A stretch of DNA of 64,000 bases, taken from assembly GCF_015561195.1 (NCBI RefSeq), contig NZ_JADMSU010000003.1, forward strand, positions 125,465 to 189,464, in the 5' to 3' direction. Position numbers and translations under genes: made by a program. The stretch's first letter is position 1, and each line of letters begins with the position of its first letter. Under the pieces are notes generated by a model. That model was given only the letters and a program-made list of their open reading frames with translations. It made no database searches and was not told where the DNA came from. Origin of the DNA: Collinsella aerofaciens. GTDB taxonomy: Bacteria; Actinomycetota; Coriobacteriia; Coriobacteriales; Coriobacteriaceae. Of the stretch, positions 34,251 to 40,947 are shown in pieces.

Positions 34251-34472
34251 GGAAACTTCCTATCACGAACTGCCCACACAACGGGCGGTCTTTGCGCAAC
34301 TGATTTATTCTAGCGTGCCAAACCGCCGGCGCCCAAAGCTCCACCGTATCTATGGCAATCGACGCAATCGTCCAGCACGAAGACGGCGCTCACCGTTGTA
34401 TGACAATGGGCAATGAACCTACCATTGTTGTAGGATTCAGCGTATTGACATCCTCGAACGAAAGGCGCGCAC

Positions 34473-35105
34473 GTGCCCCAAGACCATCCGACCGATAATC
34501 CTATCCTCAATGCCACGAAGCGCGAGCTGGCGGAACGCGCACAAACGGCCGTTCCCCTACGCACGGCAAACGATGCCTACGACAGGCCCGCCCGCATCGT
34601 CTCAATCAACACGTCGGCGCACAAGGGCACACGCAAGTCGCCCGTCGCGGATGGACACGACACCGTTATAGAACAATTTGGCCTCGCCTCCGACGCACAC
34701 GCCGGGCATTGGCACCGTCAGGTTTCCTTTTTGGCCGCAGAGTCCATCCAGACGGCGCAGGCCCACGGACTCGATGTGCGCAAGGGTGACTTTGGGGAGA
34801 ACTTCACCACGCAAGGCATCAATCTACTCTCGCTCCCCATGGGCACGCAGCTCAAGCTTGGCAGCGAGGTGCTTGTCGAAATCAGCCAAATCGGCAAGGT
34901 ATGCCACACACGCTGTGCCATCTACTATCTCGCCGGCGACTGCATCTTTCCCCACGAGGGCGTTTTTGGCGTGGTACTAAAGGGCGGAGAGGTCCATATC
35001 GGCGACGACATCCAGGTGGTCAAGCTCGGCGACGGCACCTGTTCGTTCACCCCTGCCGAGGCCCTCGAAGAGATTGAGCAGGCTCGTCAGGAGGGCACGC
35101 TGTAG
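34473..35105 (+). CDS. MOSC-domain protein
   Basis: A 210-residue protein whose centre (about residues 55-185) is a MOSC beta-barrel, recognised by the GDFGENFTTQG and GKVCHTRCAIYY segments, the latter with the conserved Cys. MOSC domains handle molybdenum cofactor or transfer sulfur; no molybdenum-cofactor gene lies nearby, so the role is open. The start is a GTG with AAAGG upstream. TTGACA at 34445-34450 may be part of its promoter, although no matching -10 was found. Confidence 0.82.
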   Translation: MPQDHPTDNPILNATKRELAERAQTAVPLRTANDAYDRPARIVSINTSAHKGTRKSPVADGHDTVIEQFGLASDAHAGHWHRQVSFLAAESIQTAQAHGLDVRKGDFGENFTTQGINLLSLPMGTQLKLGSEVLVEISQIGKVCHTRCAIYYLAGDCIFPHEGVFGVVLKGGEVHIGDDIQVVKLGDGTCSFTPAEALEEIEQARQEGTL

Positions 35106-35230
35106 TTGTAAAACCCCATGTTGAGATAGCTTTTACATCCCAAAACTCCTCTCAAACAGGGTTCTGTAACGTTAAAGTTGAACTCTATGGTTTCTCAACA
35201 ATTCATCATAACTGCAGGTCAAAGCCAAAG

Positions 35231-35278
35231 CCTCAAGTTCAACTTGACCCTTTGGAACCTTTAAGGTTCAAGTTGAGG
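35231..35278. promoter_or_regulatory. Cluster of palindromes, MerR/SoxR-like operator candidate
   Basis: TCAAGTTCAACTTGA (35233-35247) is a perfect dyad that resembles the SoxR operator, and GAACCTTTAAGGTTC (35255-35269) is a second dyad. CCTCAA at the left edge also pairs with TTGAGG at 35273-35278. The cluster lies about 60 bp upstream of the secreted coiled-coil protein gene. No MerR-type gene is in the window. Confidence 0.4.
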
Positions 35279-35339
35279 TCGAAAGCAGTAGTAGAATACC
35301 GTTCGAACCATAACCTACGATTGATTGCAGAGGGACTGG

Positions 35340-36473
35340 ATGCAGCATTCGAATCATCGCGCCGCAGCGCTCATTGCGTCGAAGCCGGCTCGTATCATCA
35401 CGAGCGCCGCGCTCGCCGTTGCGCTGACGGCCACGCCGATGCTCTCCCCCGTTGCGGCGTATGCCGCCTCGCAGGCAACGCAGGACCAGCTTTCCGCAGC
35501 CCAGCAGAAGATCGAAGCCGCCACGAGCGCCTACAACGACGCCCGCACCAAACTCGATGACCTGCAAAAGCAGATTGACTCCAATGAGGCAAGCATCGAG
35601 GAAATCGAGGCTAAGCTTCCCGAGCAGCAGGCCAAGGCAAGCTCCGCCATGCGCGATCTGTACAAGTATCAGAAGGGCACCAACCCCATCGTGAGCTTCC
35701 TGGTCAACGCGCAGAGCCTGGGTGAGTTCATCACGACCTGCAAATACACCAACCAGATCACGAGCTCGAGCGTCGACGAGATCGAACAGCTCAATAACAT
35801 GCAAACCGAACTCGAGCAGAACAAGGCTGAGCTCCAGCAGGCCAAGTCTCAGCTTGAGGCAGAGCAGAAAAACGCCGAGGATGCGTTGGCTCAGGCCCAG
35901 CAGCTCCGCAGCGAGGCACAGGCAAAAGCCGAGCAGGAAAATGCCGCCGAGCTTGCCAAGCTTGAGGCCGATAAGGCCGCCGCCGCCGAGAAGCTCTCGG
36001 GCGAGGGCGTAAGCGGCAGCAATTCCAGCAGCCAGGCCACCAACACCAACACCACCATCGACACCACGGTGAACAACGCCAATACCGGTAGCTCCGATTA
36101 CGATTCGTTCATCAATGAGTGGACGAGCCGCATCGACAATTATCTCGCCGGCTCCCCCATGGCAGGCCAGGGCTATAACTTTGCCGTCGCCGCTTGGAAT
36201 ACCGGTGTCGACCCCCGTTGGTCCCCCGCCATCGCCTGCATCGAAAGCACCAAGGGTGCTTATTGCGCCAATTCTTACAACGCCTGGGGCTGGAGTGCCC
36301 GTGGCGGCGGTTGGCGCAGCTTTGGCAGCTGGAGCGAGGGCATCTCCGCTCACGTTGCCTATCTGGGCGCCAACTACGGCTCCACCCTTACCCCGGCAGC
36401 GGCCAAAAAGTACTGCCCGCCCACGTGGCAGGACTGGTACAACAAAGTCGCCGCTCAGATGAACCGCATCTAA
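35340..36473 (+). CDS. Secreted coiled-coil cell-wall protein, CwlO/PcsB-like
   Basis: A 377-residue exported protein. A signal peptide ends near SPVAAYA; residues about 35-225 form long coiled coils rich in Gln, Glu and Ala, like the regulatory part of PcsB/CwlO proteins. A Ser/Thr/Asn linker follows. The last 120 residues hold a lysozyme- or peptidase-like domain with WSPAIACIESTKGAYC and the AWGWSARGGGWRSFGSW segment, in which Glu may be catalytic. The likely role is peptidoglycan cleavage at division or growth. The activity of the C-terminal domain is inferred only. Confidence 0.75.
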   Translation: MQHSNHRAAALIASKPARIITSAALAVALTATPMLSPVAAYAASQATQDQLSAAQQKIEAATSAYNDARTKLDDLQKQIDSNEASIEEIEAKLPEQQAKASSAMRDLYKYQKGTNPIVSFLVNAQSLGEFITTCKYTNQITSSSVDEIEQLNNMQTELEQNKAELQQAKSQLEAEQKNAEDALAQAQQLRSEAQAKAEQENAAELAKLEADKAAAAEKLSGEGVSGSNSSSQATNTNTTIDTTVNNANTGSSDYDSFINEWTSRIDNYLAGSPMAGQGYNFAVAAWNTGVDPRWSPAIACIESTKGAYCANSYNAWGWSARGGGWRSFGSWSEGISAHVAYLGANYGSTLTPAAAKKYCPPTWQDWYNKVAAQMNRI

Positions 36474-36483
36474 GCGCAACTGC

Positions 36484-36512
36484 AAAGGGCCCCAATGGGG
36501 CCCTTTTCTTTT
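36484..36512. terminator. Bidirectional terminator
   Basis: AAAGGGCCCC pairs with GGGGCCCTTT around AAT and is followed by TCTTTT on the plus strand. It serves the secreted protein gene; the kinase gene on the other strand ends inside its right edge. Confidence 0.8.
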
Positions 36513-37902
36513 AGGTAGCGGAGGTATCGACGACGCCGGTCGCATTGGCAACCGCGACTATGACGATCATGTATAGGAGCAGCACACCCAATGCCTTGAG
36601 CCAGAGTTTCGCGAGTTTCTTGCCGCGATAGCTGTCGAGCAGTGCGAATCGCCGACGAAGACGGCGCTTATCGAGCAGCACAAAATGCATAAGCACCATA
36701 GGGCCATCAACAAAGAAAAAATACTCGATTATGAGAAACCACGTCGGGTAGCTTTGGTTTGCTCCCGTGGGGTGAAAGACGGCAAAGTGACTTCCGGCAA
36801 AGAACACAAGTAGGGAGAAGCAGACAAGCGTATTCCAAATGCGCCCCAGAGACTCCGGAACGCGAGAGAGCAGACCGCATGCAGCGGAGGCGGCAGGCCT
36901 AGGAAGCCCTGCAGGGTTCTGGAGCCCTTGGAGCATCAACACCGTCTCCGAGGCCGGAGTACGGACAGGCGCAGGTGTAGGAGGCCGCACGGGGCGGCTC
37001 AGATCGTATGCCGAGCGCGTCGCCCGTCCCAACGCTTCCGCACTCGCAAAACGCTTGGCCGGGTCGAGCGCCATCGACATGCAGACGGCATCGGCAAGTG
37101 GAGTGGGAATGCCACGCGCCTCGCATTGCTCGCGCATGTCGAGCCCTGGTTTAGGGTCGGCTCCCGTCAAGCAGAAGAACAACAGGGCGCCAAGTGCGTA
37201 GACGTCGCTGCGCACACTCGTCTGCCCAAACCCATACTGCTCGGGCGGCGCATAGGGTCGCGTGCCGAACTTGACGGTGTCGGCATCGGCACCATCGCGC
37301 CATACGCGCGCAATCCCCAAGTCGATAATCACCAGCGACGAAAACGTCAGGCCGTCATCAGACGTATAGTTGACACCCGTCACGATGATATTCGACGGCT
37401 TGAGGTCGCGATGGATCACCGGCGCCGACGTCTCCCCCGCCATTGCAAAACCGGCGTGGAGCTCGCCCACGGCATCGCATAGGGCAGGATACATTTCGCG
37501 CGCATAATCGGGGGTAGCCCCCAGACGGTCCACCAGCGCCCCGAGCGTCTCCCCTTCGATGTATTCCATAACCACGTTGAGCTCGTCGCCCACACGACGA
37601 CAATCGACGATTCTGGGCAGGTGCTCAAAACGCCTGCCTGCCCGCTGGGCGGCAAACAGACGCTCGTATGCCCCGCCGATTTGAGCCGAAGCATCGATGC
37701 GTTTACGGACAAAGGGGCCGAGCGAACCACCACCGGTTCCTTCAAAGTACACGAGCTCGGTTGTTTCAACGGACGAGCGCTTAAGTACACGCTCCACGCG
37801 ATAGCTGTCGTCGCGACCGAGCGACGCCAGGTGCTCGGCAAGCGCTGCGGTCAGCTCGTCATCGGAATATGTTGTGGTCTGAGTATCCATAGTCTCCATC
37901 AT
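36511..37902 (-). CDS. Membrane-anchored Ser/Thr protein kinase
   Basis: A eukaryote-like kinase of about 463 residues. The catalytic loop is HRDLKPSNII, the metal-binding motif appears as IIDLGIAR (DLG rather than DFG), and GTRPYAPPEQYG with SDVYALGALLF marks the activation segment and helix F. The N-terminal glycine loop is weak (EGTGGGSLGPFVRKRI). C-terminal to about residue 350 there are three hydrophobic helices and no PASTA repeats, so the kinase domain is cytosolic and membrane-tethered. The start is uncertain: several Met codons lie close together at 37890-37902. It follows a gene for an HTH protein by 86 bases. Confidence 0.85.
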   Translation of the reverse strand: MMETMDTQTTTYSDDELTAALAEHLASLGRDDSYRVERVLKRSSVETTELVYFEGTGGGSLGPFVRKRIDASAQIGGAYERLFAAQRAGRRFEHLPRIVDCRRVGDELNVVMEYIEGETLGALVDRLGATPDYAREMYPALCDAVGELHAGFAMAGETSAPVIHRDLKPSNIIVTGVNYTSDDGLTFSSLVIIDLGIARVWRDGADADTVKFGTRPYAPPEQYGFGQTSVRSDVYALGALLFFCLTGADPKPGLDMREQCEARGIPTPLADAVCMSMALDPAKRFASAEALGRATRSAYDLSRPVRPPTPAPVRTPASETVLMLQGLQNPAGLPRPAASAACGLLSRVPESLGRIWNTLVCFSLLVFFAGSHFAVFHPTGANQSYPTWFLIIEYFFFVDGPMVLMHFVLLDKRRLRRRFALLDSYRGKKLAKLWLKALGVLLLYMIVIVAVANATGVVDTSAT

Positions 37903-37988
37903 AGCGCAGGGCGCAGACACCCCATGGCATCCGCGCCCCGTTCGCTTGCACCGTTGTTCGGCAGTCCCGCCGGCTCAGATATCAGTCG

Positions 37989-38411
37989 CTAATTCACCGT
38001 CTCCTCGCCAAAGCGATACAGCTCCTCGTTGACCTTTTGGAGGCTGCACCCGCGATCGATGCAAAAGATGATAATCGCATCACGGCGATCCTTGCAGTTA
38101 AGGACGCTTACCCCGGCAGCCGTCAGTGCACGGTTGGTCTCTTTGAGCGTCAGCGCCATCGCAAAGGCAATCTGCAGCACCTTATTGCGACTCGGGTGAC
38201 GCGCACCGGTAAAGATCTGATAGCCAAAGGTCTCATTGAGATCGGCCATACGAACCACGCGCGAGCGCTCCAAGCCCTTTTCCTGCAGCAGCTGCTTCAG
38301 GTAGTCCGAAAGCGACGGGGCGGCAAAGTCATGCTCCCTGATAAAGCTATCGATGTTCGGCGCATCGAGAAGCTCATTGAGCAGCTCCTCGGTCAGCTTT
38401 TTATCGGGCAT
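37989..38411 (-). CDS. HTH (XRE-like) protein upstream of the kinase
   Basis: A 140-residue protein whose middle part, LSDYLKQLLQEKGLERSRVVR and the following ADLNETFGYQIFTG, reads as an XRE-type helix-turn-helix; the C-terminal third (INLCKDRRDAIIIFC-like region) is unfamiliar. It lies just upstream of the kinase on the same strand and may be its transcription factor or substrate. That link comes only from adjacency. Confidence 0.65.
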   Translation of the reverse strand: MPDKKLTEELLNELLDAPNIDSFIREHDFAAPSLSDYLKQLLQEKGLERSRVVRMADLNETFGYQIFTGARHPSRNKVLQIAFAMALTLKETNRALTAAGVSVLNCKDRRDAIIIFCIDRGCSLQKVNEELYRFGEETVN

Positions 38412-38443
38412 ACGACTTCACCTCCCCCAGTGCATGCAACATG

Positions 38444-38887
38444 CTAGAAACCGCTTACGTCCGAACGCTCCCAGCTAGCAACCTGGTCGGGAGACACCGT
38501 ACCCAGCGCCTCGAACTTCCAGGAGCCGCCCGCCTTCAGATGATTGGTGTTTGCAAGAGCCGTTCCAACCTGGTTGCCATCGGCATCATACAGAACATAC
38601 TCAATCTGGATGTAGCTCTTTTCCTTGTCCGTGTTATTGGTCAGCGTGCCCGTGATCTTATAGGCAAACTGACTGGAGGTGTCTTCAGCCTCGTCAGCAA
38701 TGGTATACGGTTCTTGCGGTTCTTTTTGCTCCTCAGCCTGCTGTGTCGCCTCGGCAGGTTTTGCCGAATCGCTCGCAGACGAATCGGTTGAATTGCCACC
38801 CATAGAACCCACGGCGCCGACGATAACCAGCACCACGATGACGCCTAGGACAATCTTGCCGATCGGCTTCTTTCCCTCTTTTGCCAT
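38444..38887 (-). CDS. FxLYD-domain membrane protein
   Basis: A 147-residue protein with one N-terminal membrane helix (IVLGVIVVLVIVGAVGS), an acidic Ser/Glu-rich linker and a C-terminal FxLYD-type beta domain, seen in ITGTLTNNTDKEKSYIQIEY and the following VLYDADGNQVGTA. The domain lies outside the membrane; its ligand is unknown. Its ribosome-binding site is buried in a 14-bp hairpin. It is upstream of the HTH-kinase pair on the same strand, 32 bases away, so it may belong to the same unit. Confidence 0.8.
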   Translation of the reverse strand: MAKEGKKPIGKIVLGVIVVLVIVGAVGSMGGNSTDSSASDSAKPAEATQQAEEQKEPQEPYTIADEAEDTSSQFAYKITGTLTNNTDKEKSYIQIEYVLYDADGNQVGTALANTNHLKAGGSWKFEALGTVSPDQVASWERSDVSGF

Positions 38888-38892
38888 TATTC

Positions 38893-38946
38893 ATCCTTCC
38901 TACGATCCGGCTACCGTGCCGGCACACAGCACATCGTAGGAAGGAT
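38893..38946 (-). promoter_or_regulatory. Hairpin that sequesters the FxLYD gene ribosome site
   Basis: On the minus strand, ATCCTTCCTACGAT (from 38946 to 38933) pairs perfectly with ATCGTAGGAAGGAT (38906 to 38893), and a small CCGGC/GCCGG stem stacks inside. The Shine-Dalgarno AAGGA at 38894-38898, six or seven bases ahead of the ATG, lies entirely in the 3' arm. Translation should be low unless something opens the stem. Confidence 0.7.
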
Positions 38947-39051
38947 TGAACTTGAATTCATTAGCTGAGAGCTAAAGTTGCGGTAAACGGCCAATGCAGC
39001 TATCCAGACGCCGAGCAAACGCACTTTGCGTGACCGTCTGCTGGCAGCGCA

Positions 39052-39381
39052 TCAACCCACCATAACGGATTTCCCGGTAAAGGCACTGATCATCATTAGA
39101 ACAAAGAACACCAGGTAGCTGATGCTCAATAGGTACGCAATGATCAGGAAGACGACCCAGCCGACATTGGTCTTACCGTCGGCGCGGCGCTGCTCGCGAG
39201 AACGGCACAGCCAGACCGTCACGCCGATGGCCACAATCAGCAACACGAGTGCCGCCGCTGCCACCCCGGCAAGCGCAAACATCACGCCAATGCTCACAGC
39301 AATAACCGGAAGCAGTAGCAAGCCACACCCGCATCCACCCGGGCTATATACGGCAGACTGTCGGCGTCGTTCCATCGTCAC
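39052..39381 (-). CDS. Small membrane protein of unknown function
   Basis: A 109-residue protein with two or three hydrophobic helices (LLLLPVIAVSIGVMFALAG, then VALVLLIVAIGVTVWLC-like, and a C-terminal VFLIIAYLLSISYLVFFVLM split into one long helix). A GGCGCG motif precedes helix 1. Its start codon overlaps the stop codon of the M20 amidohydrolase gene (ATGA), so it is translationally coupled to it. No function is recognised. Confidence 0.65.
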   Translation of the reverse strand: MTMERRRQSAVYSPGGCGCGLLLLPVIAVSIGVMFALAGVAAAALVLLIVAIGVTVWLCRSREQRRADGKTNVGWVVFLIIAYLLSISYLVFFVLMMISAFTGKSVMVG

Positions 39382-40565
39382 TCCAAGCCAAGCAATCGTT
39401 TGTAGGCATCGAGGCCCTTGAGTAGGATTTCCTCGTCGAAGAGCATACTATCGGTATGCAGAGCGCTTGTGGCATAGGCTGGGCAGCCATCAGCGTCGAT
39501 CGGGTTTTCTTGTCCCTCTGGCACGCCCGTGCCCAGCAAGAAAAACACGCCCGGCAGATGGCGCTGATAGAACGCGAAATCCTCGGCGATTAGCAGCGGC
39601 TCATCCACGAGTTGCAGCTCGGACAAGGCAGGCGCAATGTGGGCGAACAGCTCGGGGTCGTTATCGACCGGCGGATAGCCCTCGGCAAAATCGAGATCGT
39701 ACGTGCATCCCGTTGCAGCGCATGCTTCATCGAGCACACGGCGTACGCCTTCGCGTGCGCGGTCGAACGTATCGTCCGTAAACACGCGCAAGCTGCCCGC
39801 AACATGGGCCTCCCCCGCCACCGCATTGCAGACGGTGCCGGCCTGCAGCAGGCCAAACTTACCAATGCAGGGCTCGTCGGCACCCAATTCGTCCATGAGC
39901 TCACGCTCGGAAACTAAGAACTTGGCCGCTGCCAGCGCAGCATCATGCGATTTCTCGACTGGAACGCCGTAGGTCTTGGCGATATGGATGCTCGCGCCAT
40001 GGATATGAATGTGCGTCTCGCTTGAGCGCGCCAGCAGCGGACCAGGGCAGCTCGCCAACGTGCCGGCAGGCAGATCGGGCCACACGTGGAAGCCAAAGAT
40101 GCGATCTGCCCCATAGCGCTCGAATACGCCGCTCTCGCACACTGTCTTGGCGCCACCGGTCGTTTCCTCGGCCGGCTGGAACACAAAGAGCACGTTGCGC
40201 TTGATGGCACCCGGCTGCTCACGAATCGTGCGATCGACATACGTCGCGGCGGCAAGCACCATGGCCATGTGACCGTCGTGACCGCACGCATGCATCTTAC
40301 CGGGATGCGTCGAGGCAAAGGCCGCGCCCGTTGCCTCCGCGATGGGCAGGGCGTCCATGTCGGCGCGAATCGCCGTGGCATGCGCGGCGCCCGTGCCGGC
40401 ATCGAAGAAAGCGCAGACGCAGCTGGGGCATGGATGGGTCACCTCGCAGGCGAGCGGAGCGAGCACGCCCTCGATATAGGCGATGGTTTGCGGAAGATCG
40501 AAGTCGAGCTCCGGAATGCGGTGCAAGTCGCGCCGATAGCAACGAAGTTCTTGGAGCTCGGTCAT
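39378..40565 (-). CDS. M20-family amidohydrolase, possible N-acetyl-diaminopimelate deacetylase
   Basis: A 395-residue metal-dependent amidohydrolase: RADMDALPI, MHACGHDGHMAMVL with the metal-binding His residues, and FVFQPAEETTGGA. The start at 40565 has AAAGGAA five bases upstream; an upstream in-frame extension of 82 codons would run into the lysine riboswitch region of the other strand. It lies divergent from the lysine operon that contains a tetrahydrodipicolinate acetyltransferase, so removal of the acetyl group from N-acetyl-diaminopimelate is an attractive role. Related enzymes deacylate other amino acids or auxin conjugates. Confidence 0.8.
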   Translation of the reverse strand: MTELQELRCYRRDLHRIPELDFDLPQTIAYIEGVLAPLACEVTHPCPSCVCAFFDAGTGAAHATAIRADMDALPIAEATGAAFASTHPGKMHACGHDGHMAMVLAAATYVDRTIREQPGAIKRNVLFVFQPAEETTGGAKTVCESGVFERYGADRIFGFHVWPDLPAGTLASCPGPLLARSSETHIHIHGASIHIAKTYGVPVEKSHDAALAAAKFLVSERELMDELGADEPCIGKFGLLQAGTVCNAVAGEAHVAGSLRVFTDDTFDRAREGVRRVLDEACAATGCTYDLDFAEGYPPVDNDPELFAHIAPALSELQLVDEPLLIAEDFAFYQRHLPGVFFLLGTGVPEGQENPIDADGCPAYATSALHTDSMLFDEEILLKGLDAYKRLLGLE

Positions 40566-40947
40566 AAAGATTCCTTTCATGGGGGGGCATATCCATTCAC
40601 ACAATATTGTGCCGCAAGATTGCCGCACCCTTATTTCCAGCATATCCCTGCATTTTTTAAACGTTATATACGAATACTCTTGTTTGGTAAAGTGCAACGT
40701 GGTAGGGTCTTTACCACTTGATAGAGGCGCGGGCACGATGAGCCGCGGGCGAGTCGGCAGACTTTGACCCTGCGGGGAGGCGAAACCCGCCGAACTGGGC
40801 ATTTCGGGCACGAACAGCCTGGTGGGCCTGCGGGAAACACCCGCAGGACTGTCTGCAGCAATGCGGGAGCGCTATCCGGACATTGGGTCCACGTTATGCG
40901 GATTCGATGCGCAGATGGCGCCGTCTGGATAGCGAGGTTTACGGGAC
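40566..40947. other. Divergent control region of lysine genes
   Basis: This holds the promoters of the M20 gene and the lysA-dapA operon, and a lysine riboswitch in the plus-strand leader. TTGTTT near 40681 and TAGGGT near 40704 are a plausible -35 and -10 for the operon. No protein-coding gene is supported. Confidence 0.7.
40719..40877 (+). promoter_or_regulatory. Lysine riboswitch (L box)
   Basis: The leader carries L-box features in order: P1 strand GATAGAGGCGCG (from 40720), the GATGAG segment, GGAGGCGAAACCCGCCGAA-type P3 loop region at about 40776-40793, a P4 hairpin, ACTGTCTGCAGCA (40848-40860), and a closing GGAGCGCTATC strand that pairs with the first. The operon behind it makes lysine, as expected. 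The expression platform is not a clear terminator: CGCTATCC (40870-40877), part of P1, can instead pair with GGATAGCG (40927-40934) next to the ribosome site, so translational or Rho-linked control is possible. Confidence 0.85.

Noticed and set aside
35340-35370. TTCGAATC-like word as part of a tRNA T-arm
   Set aside because: No acceptor, D or anticodon stems can be drawn around it, and it lies within the signal-peptide coding sequence.
37989-38411. HTH protein as an antitoxin for the kinase
   Set aside because: The kinase has membrane helices and normal Hanks-kinase motifs rather than HipA features, so a toxin-antitoxin reading is not supported.
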